Assembly: GCF_029633865.1 (NCBI RefSeq)
Contig: NC_079222.1
Location: forward strand, 30,202,811-30,266,810
DNA length: 64,000 nucleotides
DNA from: Lampris incognitus
Taxonomy: Eukaryota > Chordata > Actinopteri > Lampriformes > Lampridae
Direction: 5' to 3'
Positions 22,552 to 32,832 of the stretch are shown one piece after another. The notes under the pieces are model-generated. The model was not told the DNA's origin. It saw nothing but the letters and a program-made list of their open reading frames with translations, and ran no database searches. Numbering within the stretch: the first letter of the stretch is position 1; each line of letters opens with the position of its first letter. A program made the translations under genes and the position numbers.

Positions 22552-24913
22552 CAGCGGTCGGGAACCTATGGCTCGCGAGCCATATATGGCTCTTCCGATG
22601 ACGGCATATGGCTCCCAGACAATTTTGAGTTGAAATTTTTTTTTTTTAAAAATCAGTTTGGAACTGATTTTAAAATACTTTTGATATTTCTTAATAATAC
22701 TGTGTCATTTTAAAGTAAACAGAAATTAGTTTTGAAGATACATTTCACGGGTCACAGGTCACCCGTGGGTCGGGTCGGGAACCAATGGCTCGCGAGCATG
22801 TCCGGGTCATTGTAAAGGTGAAGAAATCAATTTTATCAGATAGCCAACTAGTTTATCCGCTTCAACCCTTGTAACGGAAAAGATGGCGAAAAGAAAAAAA
22901 GACGATGATTACCGTGCATTCCAGGCCGCGTGCAAAGAGGAATTTGCATTTGTGGAGAGAGCAGGATCTGCGGTATGTCTAATATGCAATGATAAAATTG
23001 CTTCGATGAAACGGTCAAATATAAAGCGGCATTTCGATATCCACCATGCTTCATTTGCATGGAAATCTCCAGCGGGGGACAGCAGGAAAAGGGCATGCGA
23101 GGAGCTACAGCGGAGAGTGTAGACGAGTCAGCAGCAACTACGTGTGTGGACCAAGCAAGGTGACGGGAATTCCGCTAGCTTTGCGGGGGCTTTGGCAATA
23201 GTAAGGAATGGAAAGTCATTCACAGATGGCGAGTATGCCAAAACATTCATGCTTGATGTGGCCAATGAACTGTTTGATGACTTCCCAAATAAAGACAAGC
23301 TAATCAAACGAATAAAAGACATGCCCCTGTCAGCAAGAACTGTGCACGATCGTAGCACCATGATGGCAAGTCAAGTCGAGGAAACACAAATTAAGGACAT
23401 AAACGCCGGGACATACTTTTCTCTCGCGTTAGATGAGTCAACAGACGTTAGCCATCTATCGCAGTGCAGTATAATTGCCAGGTGAGGAAAGCTTGGCTGT
23501 TTTGCCAATGAAAGGGACAACAAGAGGAGAGGATTTATTCATGTCTTTCATGGAGTTTGCTAAAGAAAAAAAACTACCGATGGATAAACTTATTTCTGTC
23601 TGTACTGATGGTGCACCCTGTATGTTGGGGAAGAACAAAGGATTTGTAGCGCTTCTCCGTGAACATGAAAAGAGAGCCATCCTAAGTTTTCATTGCATCC
23701 TGCACCAGGAGGCGCTTTGCGCTCAGACGTGTGGCCAGGAGCTTGGTGAGGTGATGTCTCTGGTCATTCGAGTGGTCAACTTTATTGTTGCCCGAGCTTT
23801 AAATGATCGCCAGTTTAAAGCTCTGTTAGAAGAAGTTGGGAATCATTATCCCGGTCTGCTTTTACACAGCAACGTGCGTTGGTTGTCAAGGGGGAAGGTG
23901 CTCAGCCGTTTTGCGGCTTGCCTGAGTGAAATCCGGACTTTTCTTGAAATGAAAGGCGTCAAGCATCCTGAGCTAGACAACACTGACTGGCTCCTGCAGT
24001 TTCACTATCTCGTGGACATAACTGGCCATCTGAACCAGCTCAATGTGAAAATGCAAGGTATTGGAAATACAATCTCATCCCTTCAACAAGCAGTGTTTGC
24101 ATTTGAAAGCAAGCTGTAAGTCTTTCTCAGGGACATTGAAACAGGTCGTCTTCTGCACTTTGAAAGACTGCAACAATTTAGAGATGCATGCTTAGCAAGT
24201 GACTCAACTCAACAGCTGGATCTCCAGCAGCTAGCTGGCTTTACGTTCAATCTCCTGCAGTCATTCAAAGCACGTTTTGGAGAATTTCGTGCGCGCACTG
24301 GTCTTTTCAAGTTCATCACTCATCCACATGAGTGTGCAGTGGACAAAATCGACCTGACATGCATCCCCGGGGTCTCTATCGGAGACTTTGAGCTGGAAGT
24401 TGCTGACCTGAAGGCATCCGACATGTGGATGAGTAAGTTCAAGTCACTTAATGGAGAGTTGGAAAGTCTTGCGCGACAGCGAGCAGAGCTGGCGAGGGAA
24501 CACAAGTGGACAGAAATTAAAAATCTTCAACCTGAAGACCAGCTGATTCTTAAAACTTGGAACGAGCTTCCTGTGACATACCACACAATGCAGCGTGTGA
24601 GTATTGCCGTATTGACCATGTTTGGCTCTACATATGCATGTGAACAGTCTTTCTCGCATATGAGGAACATTAAGACCAACCTACGCTCACGTTTAACTGA
24701 TGGAAGCCTCCACGCCTGCATGAAGCTCAACCTCACCACGTATGAACCAGACTACAAGGCCATCAGCAAAACCATGCAGTACCAGAAGTCGCATTAAAAG
24801 CAAGACATATTTAATTTATTATACGTAAAAAATACTATATGGCTCTCAATGAAATATATTTAGAAATATTTGGCTTTTATGGCTCTCCCAGTCAAAAAGG
24901 TTCCTGACCCCTG
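22552..24913 (+). mobile_element. hAT element inserted in Tc1-like element B
   Basis: The ends CAGCGGTCGGGAACC and its inverse (CAGGGGTCAGGAACC read from the right) are flanked by a perfect 8-bp duplication CCCTAAAC (22544-22551 and 24914-24921). 2362 bp. The palindrome TGGCTCGCGAGCCA lies just inside the left end. Confidence 0.92.
22883..24797 (+). pseudogene. hAT transposase with BED-like finger, interrupted
   Basis: The N-terminus MAKRKKDDDYRAFQ is followed by a zinc-finger-like segment (CLICNDKIAS, HFDIHH). A stop occurs at 23122, then the frame continues through SLALDESTDVSH, VCTDGAPCMLGKNKG and LHSNVRWLSRG. There is another break near 24119, and the C-terminal dimerisation part with TMFGSTYACEQSFSHM ends at 24797. 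The Asp and CxxH-like features and the C-terminal hAT dimerisation pattern are all visible. It resembles the vertebrate group that gave rise to GTF2IRD2/ZBED-type host genes. Inactive as written. Confidence 0.8.
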
Positions 24914-25587
24914 CCCTAAACACACCTCCAAATTGTGCAAGAACTATTTAGAGCAGAAGCAGGCAGCTGGTATTCTATCGGTAATGGAGTGGCCAGCGCA
25001 GTCAGCAGATCTGAACCCCATTGAGCTGTTGTGGGAGCAGCTTGACCGTATGGTACGCAAGAAGTGCCCATCCAACCAATCCAACTTGTGGGAGCTGCTT
25101 CTGGAAGCGTGGGGTGCAATTTCTCCAGATTACCTCAACAAATTAACAGCTAGAAGGCCAAAGGTCTGCAATGCTGTAATTGCTGCAAATGGAGGATTCT
25201 TTGACGAAAGCAAAGTTTGATGTAAAAAAAATCTTATTTCAAATACAAATCATTATTTCTAACCTTGTCAATGTCTTGACTCTATTTTCTATTCATTTCA
25301 CAACATATGGTGGTGAATAAGTGTGACTTTTCATGGAAAACACAAAATTGTTTGGGTGATCCCAAACTTTTGAACGGTAGTGTATGTACATGCAATATTT
25401 CAGTTTTTTATCTTTAATAAATTTGCAAAAAATTCTACAAAACCTTTTTCGCTGTCATTATGGGGTATTGTGTGTAGATTGATGAGAAAAAAAAGGAATT
25501 TAATCAATTTTGGAATAAGGCTGTATCATAACAAAATGTGGGGAAAGTGAATGGGTGTGAATACTTTACGGATGCACTGTGTATATA

Positions 25588-26806
25588 CACTCACCGGCCA
25601 CTTTATTAGGCACACCTGTCCAACTGCTCGTTAACGCAAATTTCTAATCAGCCAATCACATGGCAGCAACTCAATGCATTTAGGCATGTAGACATGGTCA
25701 AGACGATCTGCTGCAGTTCAAACCGAGCATCAGAATGGGGAAGAAAGGTGATTTAAGTGACTTTGAACGTGGCATGGTTGTTGGTTCCAGACGGGCTGGT
25801 CTGAGTATTTCAGAAACTGCTGATCTACTGGGATTTTCACGCACAACCATCTCTAGGGTTTACAGAGAATGGTCCGAAAAAGAGAAAATATCCAATGAGC
25901 GGCAGTTCTGTGGGTGAAAATGCCTTGTTGATGCAGAGGTCAGAGGAGAATGGCCAGACTGGTTCGAGCTGATAGAAAGGCAACAGTAACTCAAATAACC
26001 ACTCATTACAACCGAGGTATGCAGAAGAGCATCTCTGAACGCACAACACGTCGAACCTTGAGGCAGATGGGCTACAGCAGCAGAAGACCACACCGGGTGC
26101 CACTCCTGTCAGCTAAGAACAGGAAACTGAGGCTACAATTCGCACAGGCTCACCAAAATTGGACAATAGAAAATTGGAAAAACGTTGCCTGGTCTGATGA
26201 GTCTCGATTTCTGCTGCGACATTCGGATGGTAGGGTCAGAATTTGGCGTCAACAACATGAAAGCATGGATCCATCCTGCCTTGTATCAACGGTTCAGGCT
26301 GCTGGTGGTGGTGTAATGGTGTGGGGGATATTTTCTTGGCACACTTTGGGCCCCTTAGTACCAATTGAGCATCGTGTCAACACCACAGCCTACCTGAGTA
26401 TTGTTGCTGACCATGTCCATCCCTTTATGACCACAGTGTTCCCATCTTCTGATGGCTACTTCCAGCAGGATAACGCGCCATGTCATAAAGCTCGAATCAT
26501 CTCAGACTGGTTTCTTGAACATGACAATGAGTTCACTGTACTCAAATGGCCTCCACAGTCACCAGATCTCAATCCAATAGAGCACCTTTGGGATGTGGTG
26601 GACCGGGAGATTCGCATCATGGATGTGCAGCCGACAAATCTGCAGCAACCGCGTGATGCTATCATGTCAATATGGACCAAACTTTCTGAGGAATGTTTCC
26701 AGTACCTTGTTGAATCTATGCCACGAAGGATTAAGGCAGTTCTGAAGGCAAAAGGGGGTCCAACCCGGTACTAGCAAGGTGTACCTAATAAAGTGGCCAG
26801 TGAGTG
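25588..26806 (+). mobile_element. Tc1/mariner-like element D (DD36E)
   Basis: The ends CACTCACCGGCCACTTTATT and the inverse near 26806 are flanked by TA. About 1.2 kb. It lies directly against the right end of element A, separated by a few TA-rich bases. Confidence 0.85.
25735..26774 (+). pseudogene. Tc1/mariner transposase DD36E, one stop and one frameshift
   Basis: MGKKGDLSDFERGMVV begins a helix-turn-helix domain. A TGA after QFCG and a shift near 25935 break the frame, which resumes as MARLVRADRKATVTQ. Catalytic motifs are WSDESRF, QQDNAPCHKA and DLNPIEHLWD, with 36 residues between the second Asp and the Glu by my count. Confidence 0.8.
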
Positions 26807-26852
<46 letters not shown>

Positions 26853-26871
26853 TATATATATATGTATATAT

Positions 26872-26900
<29 letters not shown>
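26807..26900. repeat. (CA)n/(TA)n microsatellite between transposons
   Basis: CA and TA dinucleotides separate elements D and E. Confidence 0.9.
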
Positions 26901-26902
<2 letters not shown>

Positions 26903-28439
26903 CTGTGTGCACAATTATTAGGCAAGTGAGTATTTTGATCATATCATAATTTTTATGCATATTTTCCAACTCCAAGCTGTACAAATTTGAGTGCTTATTG
27001 GATTTGAGCATATCAGGTGATGTTTATTTGTGTAATGAGGGAGGGTGTGGCCTAAGGAGCTCAACACCACTCAAGGTGTGCATAATTATTAGGCAGATTC
27101 TTTTCCTCAGGTAAAATGGGCCGAAAAAGAGATTTGACTGACTCTGAAAAGTCAAAAATCTTTCAGAGGGATGCAGCACGCTTGAAATTGCAAAGATATT
27201 GGGTTGTGATCACAGAACTATCAAACGTTTTGTTGCAAAAAGTCAACAGGGTCGAAAGAAACGTGTTGAGAAAAAAAGACGCAAATTAACTGCCAAAGAT
27301 TTACAAAAAATCAAGCGTAAAGCTATTAGGAACCCATTGTCCTCCAGTGCTGGCATAATCCAGAACTGTAACCTACCTGGAGTACCCAGAAGTACAAGGT
27401 GTTCAGTGCTCAGGGACATGGCCAAGGTAAGGAAGGCTGAAATCCGACCACCATTGAACAAGACACATAAGTTGAAACGTCAAGACTGGGCCAAGAAATA
27501 CCCGAAGACAGATTTTTCAAAGGTTTTATGGACTGATGAAATGAGAGTGACTCTTGATGGACCAGATGGATGGGCCCGTGGCTGGATCAGTAATGGTCAC
27601 AAAGCTCCACTTCCATTCAGACGCCAGCAAGGTGGAGGTGGGGTTCTGGTATGGGCTGGTATCATTAAAGATGAGCTAGTTGGACCTTTTCGGGTTGAAG
27701 ATGGACTTAAAATCAACTCCCAGAACTACTGCCAGTTTTTAGAGGACACTTTCTTCAAGCAGTGGTACAGAAAAAAGCCTGCATCTTTCAAGAAGACCAT
27801 GATTTTATGCAGGATAATGCTCCATCACATGCATCAAAGTACTCCACTGCATGGTTGGCCAGTAAAGGCCTTAAAGATGACAGGAAAATGACATGGCCCC
27901 CTTCCTCACCTGACTTAAACCCTATTGGGAACTTGTGGGCTCTTCTTAAACAGGAGATTTACCATGAAGGAAAACAGTACACCTCTCTGAACAGTGTCTG
28001 GGAGGCTGTGGTTGCTGCTGCACAAAAAGTTGATTGTCAACAGATAAAGAAATTGACAGACTCCATGGATGGAAGGCTTGTGACGGTTATTGAAAAGAAG
28101 GGTGGCTATATTGGTCACTGATTTTTTTTTTTATGGAAATATTTGTAAATTTTCAGTTGTTTGTTCATTATTTTCACTTTAACAGATGAAAATAAACAAG
28201 TGAGATGGGAAAATATTCGTTTTTCATTTAGTTGCCTAATAATTCTGCACACCAATATTTGCCAAATAATGGTGCACACTGAGATATTCTCTTAAGAAAG
28301 ACAAAACCTGACTTTTACTTTCTTAAATATTCAGGTTTGAGCTTTATTAACATTTTGGATTGAGCGAGAGCGCTGTAGTTGTTAAAAAATAAAATTAGCC
28401 GTCAAAAATGCAACTTGCCTAATAGTTGTGCACGTAGTG
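26901..28439 (+). mobile_element. Tc1-like element E (DD37E)
   Basis: The ends contain GTGCACAATTATTAGGCAAG on the left and the inverse near 28439, with TA at both sides. About 1.54 kb. Confidence 0.82.
27117..28121 (+). pseudogene. Tc1-like transposase DD37E, frameshifted, catalytic Glu lost
   Basis: The start MGRKRDLTDSEKSKI at 27117 shifts frame near 27170. The main frame follows from GCDHRTIKRFV with LWTDEMRVTLDG, and a second shift near 27790 leads to MQDNAPSHASK and DLNPIGNLW. The position expected to hold the catalytic Glu is Gly, 37 residues after the Asp. Cannot encode an active enzyme. Confidence 0.8.
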
Positions 28440-28496
28440 TATGTATATGTATGTATATATACTATATATATATATATATACTACACACACACACAC

Positions 28497-28527
<31 letters not shown>

Positions 28528-28528
28528 A
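28440..28528. repeat. (TA)n-rich microsatellite
   Basis: TA and CA dinucleotides between elements E and F. Confidence 0.9.
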
Positions 28529-28907
28529 CACTACCGTTCAAAAGTTTGGGATCACCCAAACAATTTTGTGTTTTCCATGAAAAGTCACACTTATTCACCA
28601 CCATATGTTGTGAAATGAATAGAAAATAGAGTCAAGACATTGACAAGGTTAGAAATAATGATTTTTATTTGAAATAAGATTTTTTTTACATCAAACTTTG
28701 CTTTCGTTAAAGAATCCTCCATTTGCAGCAATTACAGCATTGCAGACCTTTGGCATTCTAGCTGTTAATTTGTTGAGGTAATCTGGAGAAATTGCACCCC
28801 ACGCTTCCAGAAGCAGCTCCCACAAATTGGATTGGTTGGATGGGCACTTCTTTGAGCAGATTGAGTTTCTGGAGCATCACATTTGTGGGGTCAATTAAAC
28901 GCTCAAA

Positions 28908-29102
28908 ATGGCCAGAAAAAGAGAACTTTCATCTGAAACTCGACAGTCTATTCTTGTTCTTAGAAATGAAGGCTATTCCATACGAGAAATTGCTAAGAAA
29001 TTGAAGATTTCCTACACCGGTGTGTACTACTCCCTTCAGAGGACAGCACAAACAGGCTCTAACAGGTACTATTTAATGAAGATGCCAGTTGGGGACCTGT
29101 GA
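28908..29102 (+). pseudogene. Transposase DNA-binding fragment (plus strand), 64 aa
   Basis: MARKRELSSETRQSILVLRN and the following paired-like helix-turn-helix of element B up to TAQTGSN, then an unrelated short tail. It contains no catalytic domain. Confidence 0.6.
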
Positions 29103-29346
29103 GGCGTCTGTTTCTCAAACTAGAGACTCTAATGTACTTATCTTCTTGCTCAGTTGTGCAACGCGGCCTCCCACTTCTTTTTCTACTCTGGTTAGAGCCT
29201 GTTTGTGCTGTCCTCTGAAGGGAGTAGTACACACCGGTGTAGGAAATCTTCAATTTCTTAGCAATTTCTCGCATGGAATAGCCTTCATTTCTAAGAACAA
29301 GAATAGACTGTCGAGTTTCAGATGAAAGTTCTCTTTTTCTGGCCAT
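29059..29346 (-). pseudogene. Transposase DNA-binding fragment (minus strand), 95 aa
   Basis: The same N-terminus read from the opposite strand, extending further through the RKRSGRPRC hook to TGPQLASSLNST. It covers the DNA-binding part of the transposase without the catalytic domain. Confidence 0.6.
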
Positions 29347-29736
29347 TTTGAGCGTTTAATTGACCCCACAAATGTGATGCTCCAGAAACTCAATCTGCTC
29401 AAAGAAGTGCCCATCCAACCAATCCAACTTGTGGGAGCTGCTTCTGGAAGCGTGGGGTGCAATTTCTCCAGATTACCTCAACAAATTAACAGCTAGAATG
29501 CCAAAGGTCTGCAATGCTGTAATTGCTGCAAATGGAGGATTCTTTGACGAAAGCAAAGTTTGATGTAAAAAAAATCTTATTTCAAATACAAATCATTATT
29601 TCTAACCTTGTCAATGTCTTGACTCTATTTTCTATTCATTTCACAACATATGGTGGTGAATAAGTGTGACTTTTCATGGAAAACACAAAATTGTTTGGGT
29701 GATCCCAAACTTTTGAACGGTAGTGTATATATAAAG

Positions 29737-29920
29737 CTGACAGATATCAAAGCACTGCAAGTTTTGGAGCTTTGTGGAGTACTTCAGGACCAAATCGAAC
29801 CACTGTGATGTCCAAGCTGTTGTTTTTCAGGGTTTGGATGGGGATTTGACTCTCCATGTAGTTCAGCTTCGTATTACTCATTTTGGTGAGAGCCCTGATG
29901 GACTAACTATTCTCGCTGAT
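29737..29920 (+). pseudogene. Broken unnamed gene, exon fragment 2
   Basis: Begins LTDIKALQVLEL, continuing the LLTD cut at 19803, then shifts frame to VEYFRTKSNHCDVQAVV and continues GDLTLHVVQLRITHFGE to ILAD at a GTGAGT donor (phase 0). The frameshift, and probably a small deletion near 29780, mean it cannot encode a full protein. Confidence 0.5.
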
Positions 29921-30012
29921 GTGAGTATTGATCAGTGATTGTTGACTGATTCTTGTGATTGTACACAGACTATAATATTATTATTTTTTTCTACTTTCTC
30001 TTAACGATTCAG

Positions 30013-30085
30013 GTGTCTGCCACATATGCTGCTGATATTGAGAGAAGGTTCACTCTACCAGCCAGTCCTCGACTAATTTTGCTCA
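30013..30085 (+). pseudogene. Broken unnamed gene, exon 3
   Basis: VSATYAADIERRFTLPASPR and LILL between GATTCAG and GTATGT. Phases 0 in, 1 out, consistent with both neighbours. Confidence 0.55.
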
Positions 30086-30480
30086 GTATGTATTTTGGTG
30101 TACATTTTTAAAAGAACTTTATTTTATAATGAAAATGAGGTAACTATATAAGTGCTTGTGAAGATTACGTGTCTATCAGTGTAACCGCATGTCACACTGA
30201 AAAACAGTACGTTAATTGTATTTTTAATTAAGACACATTTTGCTCAACTGAAACTGAAATTACTGCAATAGAGTTGAAAAGTGGGGGGAGTCGTCACTAG
30301 TTCCAAAAGTATTTTCTGCCCTTGTACAGTCCCATCTGACAATCCAGGCAACTTCTTTTTTTCCTGTTTTTGAGAAATATTGCAGTCATCAATCAAAATG
30401 GTGTCAGATGGCACTGAACTAGGTAGAAAATACTTCTGGAACTGGAGCCTCCAACTAATTGCAAACTCGATATTTCATAG

Positions 30481-30652
30481 GAAATGAGCCCATGACAAAC
30501 AGCCAGTGGATGATCAGCAGCAAGGGGCACATGGTCTTTGAGAGTATTCAGCCAACCTTTGTTTCAGCACCTGCTGCACTGTTTGTGGTGTTCTACATTT
30601 TCAACCGCCAGTATCAAGACAAGGCCTCCAAAACCCTGGAATTCATTAAAAG
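30481..30652 (+). pseudogene. Broken unnamed gene, exon 4
   Basis: NEPMTNSQWMISSKGHMVFE, then QPTFVSAPAALFVVFYIFN and ASKTLEFIK, ending in phase 2. The exon itself is open and well formed. Confidence 0.6.
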
Positions 30653-30736
30653 GTAGCTATTACTGGTGTAAATGACACAGGCAATATACCAAACTCAGCC
30701 GTATTGTATGTGGTGGTGGTGATGGTAAAGGTAATC

Positions 30737-31281
30737 TAGAGGCCTATTGAATGACTGGAGGAGGAGTTCCATTCCATTATCCAAACTGTTTACCCTGCTC
30801 TCAGGGTCACAGGGAAGCTGGAGCCTATCCCAGCAGTCACTGGGCGGCAGGCAGGGAGACACTGTGGAAAGGCCGCCAGGCCATCACAGGGCCGACACAC
30901 ACATTCACAGCTAGGGATTATTTACTATGGCCGAGTAGGAGGAAGCCCACGCAGACACAGGGAGAACATACAAACTCCATACAAAGGACGACCCGGGACG
31001 ACCCCTAAGGTTGGACTACCCCGGGGCTTGAACCCAGGACCTTCTTGCTGTGAGACGACTGCGCTAACCACTGTGCCACTCCATATTGGCCAATATCAAA
31101 GCAACAATCTCAACGCCTCAAGCCAGACAGTTTAGAGTGTGATTCTGTCTGTCTCTTTGTAAATAGTTTTTTGTTTGTGATTTTTCCATTTGGCATTTTG
31201 AGGTGTTGTGATCATTGCGTTGATATTGACCAATATGGAGTGGGAACTCATCCTCCTCCAGTCAGTCAATAGGCCTCTACA
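30737..31281. mobile_element. MITE with a SINE inside
   Basis: TAGAGGCCTATTGA and AATAGGCCTCTA mark the ends of inverted arms of about 50 bp (GGAGGAGGA, CCATATTGG, CAATATCAA segments mirrored). A family B SINE occupies 30765-31082. It lies in the intron between exons 4 and 5 of the broken gene. Confidence 0.6.
30765..31082 (-). repeat. SINE family B, copy 2
   Basis: Minus-strand copy with the family B body and a B-box-like TTGAACCCAGG near 31030 on the plus-strand reading. The left boundary is approximate. Confidence 0.65.
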
Positions 31282-31607
31282 TTATATTAACTTTCGCCAC
31301 CTGTGTGTACAATAGCACTGAGCTTGTAATACTGTCTGTGTTATTTTCAACTGTTTCTCTTGTCTGATGAAGATCCTTCGGAAAATTGACTTTTTAATGG
31401 AGTGTCCTGCCTTTGAACTTCAATTGGTTTTTCACTACATTTAAGGCAGTACCTCCTCCCGAGTTGTTTGAGCACAAAACCTTTCTGAAACTATTACTGG
31501 TGTTCCTGAAATGATTGTCACAGTTTGCAATTGTTATTTCTTTTTTCAAATACTAAGAAATTATAGATAAATTTCCTGTCATCAGACTTATGCAACAATT
31601 ATCCATT

Positions 31608-32613
31608 CATTCATTCATTCATTAATCTTCAGCCGCTTCTCTGGGGTCGGGTCGCAGTGGCAGCAAGCTATGTAAGTAGAGCACTCCAGATGTCCCTCTT
31701 CCCAGCAACGCCCTCCAGCTCCTCCTGGGGGATCCCAAGGCGTTCCCAGGCCAGATTGGACATGTAGTCCCTCCAGCGAGTTCTGGGTCTACCCCGGGGT
31801 CTCCTCCCAGTCGGCCGTGCCCAGTAAACCTCCAAAGGAAGGCGCCCAGGGGGCATCCTAATCAGATGCTCGAACCAACTGGCTCCTTTCGACGCGAAGG
31901 AGCAACGGCTCTGCTCCAACCTCCCTCCGGATGTCCAAGCTCCTCATCCTATCTCTAAGGCTGAGCCCAGACACCCTACGGAGGAAACTCATTTCAGCCG
32001 CTTGTATCAGCGATCTCACCCTTTCGATTACTACCCAAAGCTCATGACCATAGCTGAGGGTTGGAATGAAGATTGACTGGTGAATTGAGAGCTTTGCCTT
32101 CATGCTCAGCACCCTCTTCACCACAACGGTCTGGTACAGCGTCTGCATTACTGCTGATGCTGTATCAATCCGCCTGTCAATCTCCCGCTCCATCCTACCC
32201 TCACTCGTGAAGAAGACCCCGAGATACTTGAACTCCTTCGCTTGAGGCAACAACTCATCCCCAACCTGGAGGGAGCAATCCACCATTTTCCGGTAGAGAA
32301 CCATGGCCTCAGACTCTGACTCTCATCCCGGCCATTTCACACTCAGCTGCAAACCGCCCTGGTGTGCGCTGGAGGTCGCGTTCTAATGAAGCCAACAAAA
32401 CCATATCATCTGCAAAGAGCCGAGATGCAATTCTGAGGTTTCCAAAACGGACACACTCCTCACCTTGGCTACGCCTTGAGATCCTGTCCATGAACATCAC
32501 AAACAGAATCAGACAATGGGGTGGGTGTCGGACTCCGCTAACCGAAAACGTGTTTGACTTTGTGCTGAGAATGCGGACACAGCTATCACTTTGGTTATAC
32601 AAGGACTGGATAC
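31608..32613 (-). pseudogene. 5'-truncated LINE, copy 2 (same family as 7946)
   Basis: The minus strand encodes SLYNQSDSCVRIL, FADDMVLLAS (reverse transcriptase active-site box), KEFKYLGVFFTSEGR and a C-terminal GRRPRGRPRTRWRD segment. It is flanked by a perfect 17-bp duplication (31591-31607 and 32614-32630) and has an ATTC/GAAT-repeat tail at the 3' (left) end. One or more frameshifts. Confidence 0.85.
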
Positions 32614-32673
32614 TGCAACAATTATCCATTTGCAGTATTTGGGACATTTTTTTTCTTTTCTTTTTTTTTTAAG

Positions 32674-32832
32674 ACAATTCATTGGTATAAATCTGGAAAG
32701 AGCAAGGCCACCCATGGAAAGGCTATCTCCAAGAGGATCGGGAAGGTGGTTCAGAAAATGGTTGCAAATGTCAAGCCGCATGTTGCCACACTGTTGAATA
32801 ATCTGCTGAACTTTGAGTGGGATGTCATCTAA
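32674..32832 (+). pseudogene. Broken unnamed gene, last exon, frameshifted
   Basis: Starts RQFIGINLER in phase with exon 4, then the expected frame shifts by one base near 32700 to KATHGKAISKRIGKVVQKM and ends LLNNLLNFEWDVI with TAA. In the original frame the reading ends at a different stop. Confidence 0.55.

Larger units (their letters stand above)
21807..25220 (+). pseudogene. Tc1-like transposase DD38E, split by a hAT
   Basis: The frame runs from MARKRELSSETRQ through a paired-like DNA-binding domain, KRSGRPRC hook and LWTDESKFEVFG to QQDNDPK at about 22550. It resumes after the hAT with HTSKLCKNY, DLNPIELLW and a stop at 25220. I count 38 residues between the second Asp and the Glu. The hAT sits exactly within the second catalytic motif. 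Without it the frame would be open, so the break is recent. Confidence 0.85.
21411..25382 (+). mobile_element. Tc1-like element B (DD38E), inserted in A
   Basis: The ends CACTACCGTTCAAAAGTTTG and its inverse are flanked by TA. About 1.6 kb without the hAT inside it. It is the source family of the two fold-back elements at 28529 and 50953. Confidence 0.88.
19973..25579 (+). mobile_element. Tc1-like element A (DD34E), host of nested insertions
   Basis: The left end CAGTGCATCCGGAAAGTA follows TA; the right end is the inverted counterpart near 25579. The element is split at 21409-21410 by Tc1-like element B. Its right part resumes at 25385 with sequence complementary to the left subterminal region. 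Confidence 0.85.
28529..29725. mobile_element. Fold-back derivative of Tc1-like element B, copy 1
   Basis: 1197 bp flanked by TA. Left arm: the inverted 3' end of element B (matching 25061-25382) joined to about 210 bp of its 5' coding region in sense. Right arm: the mirror image, with about 340 bp of 5' coding region in antisense, then the 3' end in sense. Both termini therefore derive from the 3' end of B. It would form a hairpin over most of its length. A near-identical copy is at 50953-52149. Confidence 0.92.

Noticed and set aside
22552..24913. Domesticated hAT-derived host gene
   Set aside because: Terminal repeats and the target duplication are intact and the frame is broken, so it is an ordinary transposon copy.
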